DNA from: Clostridium sp. UBA3947
GTDB lineage: Bacteria > Bacillota > Clostridia > Clostridiales > Clostridiaceae
DNA length: 8,569 nt
Direction of reading: 5' to 3'
Assembly: GCA_002385545.1 (NCBI GenBank)
Contig: DGDR01000130.1
Span: 1 to 8,569, forward strand
Each line of letters opens with the position of its first letter. The first letter of the stretch is position 1. The position numbers were made by a program, and so were the translations under genes. This document shows positions 1 through 6,270 of this stretch, one piece after another. Under the pieces are notes generated by a model. It was given only the letters and a program-made list of their open reading frames with translations. It ran no database searches and had not been told where the DNA came from.

Positions 1-5
1 TTGAT

Positions 6-563
6 TTACTGCCATTTCTTTTCTAATTCATCTACCAAGCCTTCGTACTTGTTTTGAATTTTTTGCTTCAAGGCTTCCTCTTCTAGTTTTTCACAAGCTT
101 CGTTCACATAATTCATAGCATCTTCCTTTAAGGATTTTCTGGCGAAGGTATAAATAACCTTATCCTCCTTATCTATATGCCTATTAAGTAAATCTGCATA
201 GCCTATTGCATTTGCAATTATATCCACCTTAGAATCATAATCTCCGTTTTTCACTCTTTCCAAGGCTTCTTCCAGATTCTTTACAAACAACCTACCAAAG
301 TCATGCTCTACCAACATACCAGAAATTGGAGCACCCACTAAAGTTTCTCCAATGTCTTCCCTCATCTTCTTAAATAGGATTTCTTCTTCCTTTCCATGAT
401 GATGCTTATCAGTATAGCTTCTGATAAAATCTATCACTCTATTAAAGTCCTCGTAAGGAACTTCTTGGCCTCTCATAACTGCTATGCTCATTTTGCGAAT
501 AATGCTTAAGACTCTCTTAGTAACCTTATGCTCATGCATCATTAATTCAATTGCATCTGCCAT
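6..563 (-). CDS. Hemerythrin HHE domain protein
   Basis: This is a 185-residue cytoplasmic four-helix-bundle protein of the hemerythrin/HHE family. Family members bind a non-haem di-iron centre and serve in O2, NO or peroxide sensing, storage or defence. The likely ligands are visible: H12 (MMHEH), the HHHGKEEE block (H54-H56 with E60, an HxxxE), H87 (VEHDFGR), and HIDKE (H129 and E133, the second HxxxE). Residues 145-185 are a charged, probably helical tail rich in E and K. There is no signal peptide or membrane segment. I chose the ATG at 563 because the SD AAAGGAG lies 8 nt before it; a GTG three codons upstream overlaps the SD itself. The gene lies 115 bp downstream of the SNF2 gene on the same strand and appears to have its own promoter. 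The family call is firm. Whether it carries, senses or detoxifies the ligand cannot be read from sequence. Confidence 0.93.
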   Translation of the reverse strand: MADAIELMMHEHKVTKRVLSIIRKMSIAVMRGQEVPYEDFNRVIDFIRSYTDKHHHGKEEEILFKKMREDIGETLVGAPISGMLVEHDFGRLFVKNLEEALERVKNGDYDSKVDIIANAIGYADLLNRHIDKEDKVIYTFARKSLKEDAMNYVNEACEKLEEEALKQKIQNKYEGLVDELEKKWQ

Positions 564-570
564 AGGTACC

Positions 571-578
571 ACTCCTTT
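571..578 (-). promoter_or_regulatory. Shine-Dalgarno of the hemerythrin gene; decides its start
   Basis: On the minus strand this reads AAAGGAGT, a near-perfect SD. Its spacing to the ATG at 563 is 8 nt, which is ideal. The in-frame GTG at 572-570 shares bases with the SD and cannot be the start used with it, so the protein begins MADAIEL. Confidence 0.8.
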
Positions 579-598
579 ATTTTTAATTATTTGAGTAC

Positions 599-607
599 AT
601 TATAGCA
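599..607 (-). promoter_or_regulatory. Extended -10 promoter of the hemerythrin gene
   Basis: The minus strand reads TGCTATAAT, a perfect extended -10 (TGnTATAAT). Transcription would start near 592, giving a leader of about 28 nt before the ATG at 563. At 17 nt upstream the hexamer is CCGAAT, and no shifted spacing gives a good -35. An extended -10 without a -35 is common for activator-dependent promoters, which fits the inverted repeat just upstream. Confidence 0.55.
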
Positions 608-625
608 TTTATTGTTCCACTATTC

Positions 626-641
626 GGTAACATTTATTACC
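626..641. promoter_or_regulatory. Candidate operator: GGTAA-N6-TTACC inverted repeat
   Basis: This is a perfect 5-bp inverted repeat around a 6-bp spacer. It is centred at 633.5, about 41.5 bp upstream of the start inferred from the -10 at 599-604. The geometry (5-bp arms, 6-bp spacer) matches the TGTGA-N6-TCACA layout of CRP/FNR-superfamily sites, and the position is that of a class II activator site. The outer bases TTC (623-625) and GAA (644-646) extend the symmetry with a 2-nt offset. It has no T-tract and is unlikely to be a terminator. The regulator is unknown. Confidence 0.35.
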
Positions 642-677
642 ACGAAATAATTATTCTATAAATATATAGTTCCTCCA

Positions 678-3600
678 CTATAAGGCAAAAAGCTCCCTAA
701 TTTCTGATTCCGAAAGCTTAGATATTAGGCTCATTTCAGTGGTGCTGCCCTCTACTACCTTATCAAAGATTTCCCTTTTCTTTTCTTGTAGGTTATATAT
801 TTTTTCCTCTATAGTATCCTTTGAAATAAGCTTGATTACTTGTACTGTTTTTTCCTGGCCTATTCTATGGGCTCTGTCGGTGGCCTGCTGCTCAACAGCT
901 GGATTCCACCAGGGGTCAAAATGAATTACTATGTCAGCGCCAGTGAGATTTAAACCTGTGCCGCCAGCCTTAAGAGAAATCAGGAAAATATCCTGAGAGC
1001 CTGCGTTAAAGTCATTAACTAAGTTATATCTTTCCTGAGTTGGGGTTTCACCATCTAGATAGGAGTAAGCAATACCCTTCTTCTTTAATCTAGCTGCAAT
1101 ATTTTTTAATACTGAGGTAAATTGAGAAAATAGCAAGACTCTATGTTTTTGGGATAGAACCTCCTCTAAAAGCTCATCCAAGGCTTGGAGCTTGCCACTG
1201 TCCCCTTGATAATTATCCACAAAGACCCTAGGGTCGCAGCATATTTGCCTTAACCTAGTAAGTAGGGCGATAACCTGAAGCTTATTTCTGCTTAGTCCTT
1301 CAAAAAGGTATTCGGTTTCTATAGTTTTTTGTGCAGACAGTATATAGGCAGTATAAAGCTTCCTTTGCTCTTCTGTCATGTCCACCACTAGCTTGTGTTC
1401 AATCTTTGGAGGTAACTCTGCTATGACATCCTGCTTTAATCTTCTTAATATAAAGGGCCTTATATGCTTATTTAAAGTATCAAGAACCTCCTGATTCTCT
1501 TCCCTAACTATAGGAATTTCATACCGTTCAATAAATTTATGATGATTAAATAAATATCCTGGCATAATAAAGTCAAAAATAGACCACAGCTCGGTGAGGG
1601 AATTTTCTAGAGGGGTTCCAGTGAGAGCAAAATATCCTTCAGCCTTGATAGACTTTACTGCAGAACTATTTTGAGACAGAGGATTTTTAATATGCTGTGC
1701 TTCGTCTAATATGCAGTATTTAAAGCTTATATCCTTGTAACTATCAATATCCCTTCTTATTAGTGGATAAGAGGTAATGACTATATCAAAATCCTGTATG
1801 TTAGCAATTAGCTCTTCCCTTTCCTGAGGGTTTCCTGTAATTACAACGGCCTTTAACTGAGGAGCGAACCTTTCCAACTCCTGGTACCAATTATAAATCA
1901 GGCTAGTAGGTGCTACTACTAAGGATGGCTTTTCACCCTTTTCAGATGCTATAAAGGCTATAGTTTGAAGAGTTTTTCCTAAGCCCATTTCATCGGCTAG
2001 AATGCCTCCAAAGCCATAATGAGCCAAGGTTTTTAGCCACTTAAAGCCTTCTTTTTGATAATTTCTCATTATATTGTCTAAATTGTAAGGAAGGGAATAA
2101 TCTATATACCTTTCTTCCTTTATATCCTTCATAAGCTTTTTGAAGCTAAAATCCTTTTTGAAGCTTTTTAAATCGTCCTTTAGAGCTTCCTCTAAATAGA
2201 AGGCATTATACTTAGGTAATAAGGTGCGGCCTTTGGAAAATAGCTCCTTTTCGTTTAGGTTTAAATAATCCATAACTGAGGCAAGCTTCCTAAGTTCTTG
2301 ATGCTGAAGATCTATAAAACTACCATCCTTTAACCTATAATATTTCTTTTTTTGCCTGATGGAATTTAAAATACTTCTTATTTCCTTGGGGTCTATATCC
2401 TCCAGCTGAAAGTCAAACTCCAAAAGGCCTTCACTGTTTACCCTAACTCCACTCTTAAAATTACTATAGTTGTAAAGCCTAATATTCCTGAAGGCCTCGC
2501 TGCAATATACTTCACTAAGATCCTTAAGCTTTTCTAGGCCTTCTTCTATAAACCTAAGCTGATCCTTGTCTTTTGTCATTAGGAACCTTTCATTTTCCTT
2601 ATTAAAGCCGTAGGCTTCTAAGGCTCCTATAGCTTCTGCCTCTTTTTCAATATCTCTAATTAGGATTCCTTTATTTGCATCCAAAGCATCCTCTTTTAAT
2701 GGGTTTATTTCTATGTCCCCATAGCAGAACTTTACTATGGCCACTAGGGCCTCCTTTTCCTTATCTAAATATATTTTTGTTATAAGCTTTTCCTCATAGA
2801 AGGTATCTTTAACACTTTCATCAACCTTGAGAGATTCACTAATCCTCTTTAGGCCAGGTATGATATATGAAGCAACTTTTTGTCCTTCTTCCTGGTCAAA
2901 GCATATCCTTCTGCTTCTCTCACTGATAATAAAATTGAATAAGGGTATATATATTTTTAGCTGCTCATTGGTGGGAGCATAGATATTGTCCTTAAAAAAG
3001 AAAAACCTGCCATTGGAACTTAAAGGTCTTGGCAGCTCTTCTTCATGCTGCAATATGATTTCCTTATCACTGCCCTTAAGCTCGAAATTTAGAGGCATAT
3101 CACCGTATATAACCTTAACTTCTTTATACTGGCTACCTTGGATGGAAGCATTTATCACCCTATCCTTTAAAGCAGAAAAGAGCCTATTTAGCTGGCGTTC
3201 TGTAAAATAAGCCCTTTTGCCCTTTATCAGCATATTAGGCCTCCAATCATTGCTTTCCATCATATTATTTATTTCACTTATTTCTAATAGAAGGTCTATG
3301 AATTTCCTATCTTCTGGCAAAATCCTTTGCTCCATTGGTTTAAAGGTAAAACCCTTGCCAAATTCCAAGGGTTGATTCCTTTCTATAGCTTGCAAAAATT
3401 GCTTCATATTTTTAACAACATATAGCTTATCAAGGCCTATTTTTAACTCCACAGAAGATGTAATGTGCTGGTAGGGCTCATAAAAATAATTGATTTCTAA
3501 TTTTAAACCTTCCTTATGGTCAGAAAGCCTGTAGGTATTGTATTTGATATCCTTTATCAGCTTATCCAGCTTGCTTCTTTCTACAGTGAATTGTGCTTTT

Positions 3601-3926
3601 GAATAGTATTCCTTTATAAACTTTAGCATAACTGCAACAATGTGTTTGCAAAAACCCATTTTTCTATGATTGTCAGCAAAAAAGGGGCAATTGCAGTCTA
3701 CGGAAATAAAGCCACTTTTTTCGCTAACTATGATATCGATATAATATTCATCATAGTAGGCAGCCTCTACTGTGGCTACTATTTCATAAACATAGAAGGC
3801 TCCATCCTTATAATAGTACTGTTGTACTTCCATTTCTGTGACCTTTCCCGCCTTGTAAAATTCTTCCCCTCGTTGATAAATAATATTATTAGTATGCTTT
3901 TTTATTAGCTTTTCTGAGATGTACAT
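678..3926 (-). CDS. SWIM zinc-finger SNF2-family DNA-dependent ATPase
   Basis: This is a 1082-residue SNF2/Rad54-like superfamily 2 ATPase of the bacterial SWIM-SNF2 type. Such proteins are ATP-driven double-stranded DNA translocases that remodel protein-DNA complexes; the cellular role of this group is poorly known. The N-terminus holds a SWIM zinc finger with C78-x-C80, C93 and H95. Residues about 115-600 match the layout of the bacterial SNF2-associated region. The ATPase core follows: a Q-motif-like NYQKEG (622-627), Walker A DEMGLGKT (645-652), DEAQ (741-744) and LTGTP (768-772). The second lobe has LLFSQF (931-936), YLDGE (956-960), KAGGTGLNL and QATDRAHRIGQ (1014-1024, with both arginine-finger residues). 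All motifs look intact, so the enzyme should be active. The start ATG follows GAGGGAGTGAG on the minus strand. No clear terminator follows the TAG stop. No nuclease or methylase partner is adjacent, so I do not call it a defence gene. Confidence 0.95.
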   Translation of the reverse strand: MYISEKLIKKHTNNIIYQRGEEFYKAGKVTEMEVQQYYYKDGAFYVYEIVATVEAAYYDEYYIDIIVSEKSGFISVDCNCPFFADNHRKMGFCKHIVAVMLKFIKEYYSKAQFTVERSKLDKLIKDIKYNTYRLSDHKEGLKLEINYFYEPYQHITSSVELKIGLDKLYVVKNMKQFLQAIERNQPLEFGKGFTFKPMEQRILPEDRKFIDLLLEISEINNMMESNDWRPNMLIKGKRAYFTERQLNRLFSALKDRVINASIQGSQYKEVKVIYGDMPLNFELKGSDKEIILQHEEELPRPLSSNGRFFFFKDNIYAPTNEQLKIYIPLFNFIISERSRRICFDQEEGQKVASYIIPGLKRISESLKVDESVKDTFYEEKLITKIYLDKEKEALVAIVKFCYGDIEINPLKEDALDANKGILIRDIEKEAEAIGALEAYGFNKENERFLMTKDKDQLRFIEEGLEKLKDLSEVYCSEAFRNIRLYNYSNFKSGVRVNSEGLLEFDFQLEDIDPKEIRSILNSIRQKKKYYRLKDGSFIDLQHQELRKLASVMDYLNLNEKELFSKGRTLLPKYNAFYLEEALKDDLKSFKKDFSFKKLMKDIKEERYIDYSLPYNLDNIMRNYQKEGFKWLKTLAHYGFGGILADEMGLGKTLQTIAFIASEKGEKPSLVVAPTSLIYNWYQELERFAPQLKAVVITGNPQEREELIANIQDFDIVITSYPLIRRDIDSYKDISFKYCILDEAQHIKNPLSQNSSAVKSIKAEGYFALTGTPLENSLTELWSIFDFIMPGYLFNHHKFIERYEIPIVREENQEVLDTLNKHIRPFILRRLKQDVIAELPPKIEHKLVVDMTEEQRKLYTAYILSAQKTIETEYLFEGLSRNKLQVIALLTRLRQICCDPRVFVDNYQGDSGKLQALDELLEEVLSQKHRVLLFSQFTSVLKNIAARLKKKGIAYSYLDGETPTQERYNLVNDFNAGSQDIFLISLKAGGTGLNLTGADIVIHFDPWWNPAVEQQATDRAHRIGQEKTVQVIKLISKDTIEEKIYNLQEKKREIFDKVVEGSTTEMSLISKLSESEIRELFAL

Positions 3927-4004
3927 CTCACTCCCTCAATTCCTTGTATTATTTAAAATAATATGTATATACTACATGTTAATAATTTATCTCCATATTT
4001 TTTA

Positions 4005-4033
4005 ATTATATAACATTTAGTAATGAAATTAAA
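4005..4033 (-). promoter_or_regulatory. Candidate promoter for the SNF2 gene
   Basis: On the minus strand there is a perfect -10 TATAAT at 4010-4005, with a poor -35 TTTAAT at 4033-4028 (spacer 17). The same stretch can be read in another register as an extended -10, TGTTATATA (4015-4007). Either gives a leader of roughly 70-75 nt. A second candidate nearer the gene is TTAACA (3982-3977) with TATTTT (3960-3955), spacer 16. In such AT-rich DNA none is decisive. Confidence 0.3.
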
Positions 4034-4182
4034 AATTTTAATTCTTGAATTTCCAATAATATTTCAATTCAAATTTTTTTGTGTGAAATAAAATTATTTT
4101 GTATTTTTTTGCGATTTATCTGGGATTTAATATTTTTTAAAAACAAAGTCTTTTCAATTCCTGAAATTTTACAAATTAAAAC

Positions 4183-4211
4183 TTGCATTTTTTCATATTT
4201 TAAAATAATAT
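4183..4211 (+). promoter_or_regulatory. Sigma-A-type promoter of the PEPCK-like gene
   Basis: TTGCAT (4183-4188) and TAATAT (4206-4211) are separated by exactly 17 bp and match the vegetative consensus at 4 of 6 and 5 of 6 positions. Transcription would begin near 4218, leaving a leader of about 36 nt that ends in the SD AAGGAG (4241-4246). T-tracts lie directly upstream and could act as an UP element or as curved DNA. Confidence 0.6.
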
Positions 4212-4253
4212 AGTAGTATATGATTTTAATAAAAAGGGGTAAGGAGTTTTGCA

Positions 4254-6122
4254 ATGGAAAAGTCAATATTTAATAAACTAGTACTACAAAATGATCTAAA
4301 AAGAATCCTAGAAAACAAGGAAGTAATTCTTGTAGAAAGTAGAGAAGATATCCTAGATCTCGCTATGGGGCGCCGAGAGCAAAATATTTTTGAAGTTTCA
4401 TATGAAACTCCTGGAAAAGGCAATGTTGTAGAAGCTACCGTTGTAAGATGTAAAAATGGTATTTCTATAAATTATACTGATCCTTATATGAGAAGAAGAG
4501 ACCCAAACTGTATGGTTATTTCTGATGATAAGCCTACAGATAAGCCTACCTTTAAGGAAAGATTCGGCTATGATTTTGATATACTTAGAGATGCTACCTT
4601 TGAATGGTTAGAACAGCAGGATGAGCTTATTTTACTTCCCTTTATGGCCGGCGGTCATGAATATGGCTATCCATCCCTATTATTAGCTCCAGCTAATGCA
4701 GGATTTTTTGTAGGTGCATTGGCAGACATTCAAGGTTTCATTCCAAGAAGTAAAATACCACACAACTTTGCTCCAAGAGCTGTTTTATACTTGGCTCCAC
4801 CATTTAGACATACTCATTTTGATGGAAAGCAAGTAGTTGTTCATAACAGACTTGATGGATATCATGAGGTATTTTGCTACAATCTATACCCAGGTCCTAG
4901 TGCTAAGAAGGGTGTATACAGTATATTGTTAAATATCGGTGAGCAGGAAGGCTGGTCAACACTACATGCTTCCGCAGTTAAAATAACTACTCCTTATGAA
5001 AATACCTTTACTATAATGCATGAAGGTGCTAGCGGCGGCGGTAAGAGCGAAATGACAGAGCAATTCCACAGACAACCAGATGGAAGCCTGCTAGTTGGTA
5101 CTAATATAATAACTAATGATAAATTATACATTGAATTAAAGGATGCTTGTGAGCTTCAACCAGTAACCGATGATATGGCTCTAGCTATACCATCCTTGCA
5201 AAACGGTAATAAATTGGTTATAAAGGATGCTGAAAATGGTTGGTTCTTAAGAATAGACCACATAGATCAGTATGGTAAGGCTCCAGATATTGAGAGATTA
5301 ACTATTTATCCACCAGAACCTTTAATCTTCCTTAACATAGATGGAAAGCCAGACGCTACCTGTCTAATCTGGGAACACACTATGGATGCTCCTGGAAAAC
5401 CTTGTCCAAATCCTAGAACTATACTACCTAGAAAGTTTATTCATGGTATTGTAGATGATCCCGTTGAGGTTGATATAAGAAGCTTTGGTGTTAGAACTCC
5501 ACCAAGCACAAAGGAAAAGCCTAATTACGGTATAATAGGTATATTCCACATACTTCCACCTGCTTTAGCTTGGCTTTGGAGAATGGTTGCTCCTAGAGGT
5601 CATGCGAACCCAAGTATAACAAGCAGCGAGGGAATGAGTAGCGAAGGTGTAGGCTCCTATTGGCCCTTTGCTACAGGAAGAATGGTTGACCAAGCTAACA
5701 TATTATTAAAGCAGATTTTATCAACACCTGGTACTAAATATATATTAATCCCTAACCAAAACATTGGTGCATATCATGTTGGCTTTATGGGACAGTGGAT
5801 TGCAAGAGAATACCTATCTAGAAGAGGTAATGTTAACTTTAAGAAGGAACCATTAGTAGCTTCTAGATGTCCACTACTTGGTTATGCTCTAAAATCCTTA
5901 AGAATTGATGGTCAAACCTTACCAAAGGATCTTTTACAAGTAGACCTACAACCAGAGGTAGGACAAGAAGGTTACGATGCTGGTGCAAAAATCTTAACTA
6001 ACTTCTTTAAGGCAGAATTAGAGAAATTCCTAGTTCCAGATCTTGATCCTCTAGGCAGAAAGATTATTGAAACCTGCTTAAGAGATGGTTCATTAGAGGA
6101 ATATGTTAATTTAATTAAATAA
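4254..6122 (+). CDS. PEPCK-superfamily P-loop protein, probably DUF4914 family
   Basis: This is a 622-residue soluble protein with no signal peptide or membrane span. From memory it belongs to the uncharacterised DUF4914 family. Its blocks follow ATP-dependent PEPCK in order: YMRRRDP (78-84) for the TGRSPKD substrate loop; LILLPFMAGG (125-134) for the LFVVDAFCG strand; Y212 and KKGVYS (218-223) for KKGxFS; LHASAV (237-242) for MHCSANV; P-loop GASGGGKS (258-265); IITND (285-289) for IGDD; NPRTILP (386-392) for NTRxxYP; FGVRTPP (411-417) for FGVLPP. K219 and H238 are 19 residues apart, as I recall for K213 and H232 of the E. coli enzyme. Likely metal ligands are therefore K219, H238 and D289 (or D306/D307). 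Differences are KSE rather than KTT in the P-loop and about 45 extra residues between the P-loop and R388. The start is firm: AAGGAG lies 7 nt before the ATG. It is transcribed alone. The substrate is unknown, and it is probably not an ordinary pckA. Confidence 0.8.
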   Translation: MEKSIFNKLVLQNDLKRILENKEVILVESREDILDLAMGRREQNIFEVSYETPGKGNVVEATVVRCKNGISINYTDPYMRRRDPNCMVISDDKPTDKPTFKERFGYDFDILRDATFEWLEQQDELILLPFMAGGHEYGYPSLLLAPANAGFFVGALADIQGFIPRSKIPHNFAPRAVLYLAPPFRHTHFDGKQVVVHNRLDGYHEVFCYNLYPGPSAKKGVYSILLNIGEQEGWSTLHASAVKITTPYENTFTIMHEGASGGGKSEMTEQFHRQPDGSLLVGTNIITNDKLYIELKDACELQPVTDDMALAIPSLQNGNKLVIKDAENGWFLRIDHIDQYGKAPDIERLTIYPPEPLIFLNIDGKPDATCLIWEHTMDAPGKPCPNPRTILPRKFIHGIVDDPVEVDIRSFGVRTPPSTKEKPNYGIIGIFHILPPALAWLWRMVAPRGHANPSITSSEGMSSEGVGSYWPFATGRMVDQANILLKQILSTPGTKYILIPNQNIGAYHVGFMGQWIAREYLSRRGNVNFKKEPLVASRCPLLGYALKSLRIDGQTLPKDLLQVDLQPEVGQEGYDAGAKILTNFFKAELEKFLVPDLDPLGRKIIETCLRDGSLEEYVNLIK

Positions 6123-6127
6123 TAAAG

Positions 6128-6173
6128 AAGCTGTTGCACGACCGACAAATAGCTGGTTGTGCAACAGCTTTTT
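6128..6173 (+). terminator. Rho-independent terminator of the PEPCK-like gene
   Basis: A 16-bp stem pairs 6128-6143 with 6155-6170 around an 11-nt loop. It begins 5 nt after the TAA stop, and its 3' arm runs into a T-tract (6169-6173). The only non-Watson-Crick pair is G6140 with T6158. In plus-strand RNA this is a G-U wobble, while in minus-strand RNA it would be a C-A mismatch, so the hairpin is tuned to the plus strand. It may still act weakly on the other strand. Confidence 0.9.
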
Positions 6174-6184
6174 GCTGCTTTAGC

Positions 6185-6232
6185 AAAGAAGGACTGCTGC
6201 ACACCTGTCAAATCAGGTTTATGCAACAGTCC
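6185..6232 (-). terminator. Rho-independent terminator of the mal-type operon
   Basis: The stem pairs 6191-6201 with 6222-6232, then 6203-6207 with 6214-6218, with a small internal loop (C6202 against 6219-6221) and a 6-nt apical loop. The one mismatch, C6197 against A6226, becomes a G-U wobble in minus-strand RNA. On that strand the hairpin is followed by TTCTTT, while no T-tract follows on the plus strand. It begins about 38 nt after the malG stop. It shares the CTGTTGCA core with the neighbouring terminator. Confidence 0.8.
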
Positions 6233-6270
6233 CACTAGGTATATATAAATGCAAATAACTGATGGCTTTA

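Larger units (their letters stand above)
3927..4253. other. AT-rich divergent intergenic region
   Basis: This 327-bp gap separates two divergently transcribed genes. It is very AT-rich and I find no believable gene in it. It holds the sigma-A-like promoter of the plus-strand gene, weaker promoter candidates for the SNF2 gene, and T-tracts at 3998-4003, 4074-4080, 4104-4110, 4133-4138 and 4188-4193. Three of these (4074, 4104, 4133) are spaced 30 and 29 bp, near whole helical turns. Two AT-only palindromes with 8-bp arms lie at 3947-3963 and 4027-4043. The 9-mer TTTCAATTC occurs at both 4062-4070 and 4152-4160. In DNA this AT-rich, such repeats may arise by chance. Confidence 0.7.

Noticed and set aside
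570..572. Upstream GTG as start of the hemerythrin gene
   Set aside because: It overlaps the only good Shine-Dalgarno. The ATG at 563 has ideal 8-nt spacing.
678..3926. SNF2 protein as part of a defence system
   Set aside because: DISARM-type and related systems need a methylase, nuclease or other partners nearby, and none is present. SWIM-SNF2 proteins are common chromosomal genes in Firmicutes.
4027..4043. AATTAAAA-A-TTTTAATT palindrome
   Set aside because: AT-only, lies in the most AT-rich part of the gap, and expected by chance; kept only as a note in the intergenic entry.
4069..4423. Two overlapping short minus-strand open frames in and beside the intergenic region
   Set aside because: Their composition follows AT-rich DNA or the reverse of the PEPCK-like gene; no ribosome-binding site and no recognisable protein.
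4254..6122. Calling this gene pckA (ordinary ATP-PEPCK)
   Set aside because: The resemblance is by blocks only. The P-loop is KSE rather than KTT, the protein is about 80 residues longer, and the usual GRSPKD and GDDEHGW signatures are replaced.
6171..6187. Small TTTGCT/AGCAAA hairpin between the two terminators
   Set aside because: A 6-bp AT-rich stem with no T-tract of its own; probably an incidental pairing between two real terminators.
5972..6235. Minus-strand open frame of 87 residues overlapping the end of the PEPCK-like gene and both terminators
   Set aside because: It runs through two terminator hairpins and antisense to a well-supported gene; no Shine-Dalgarno or family resemblance.
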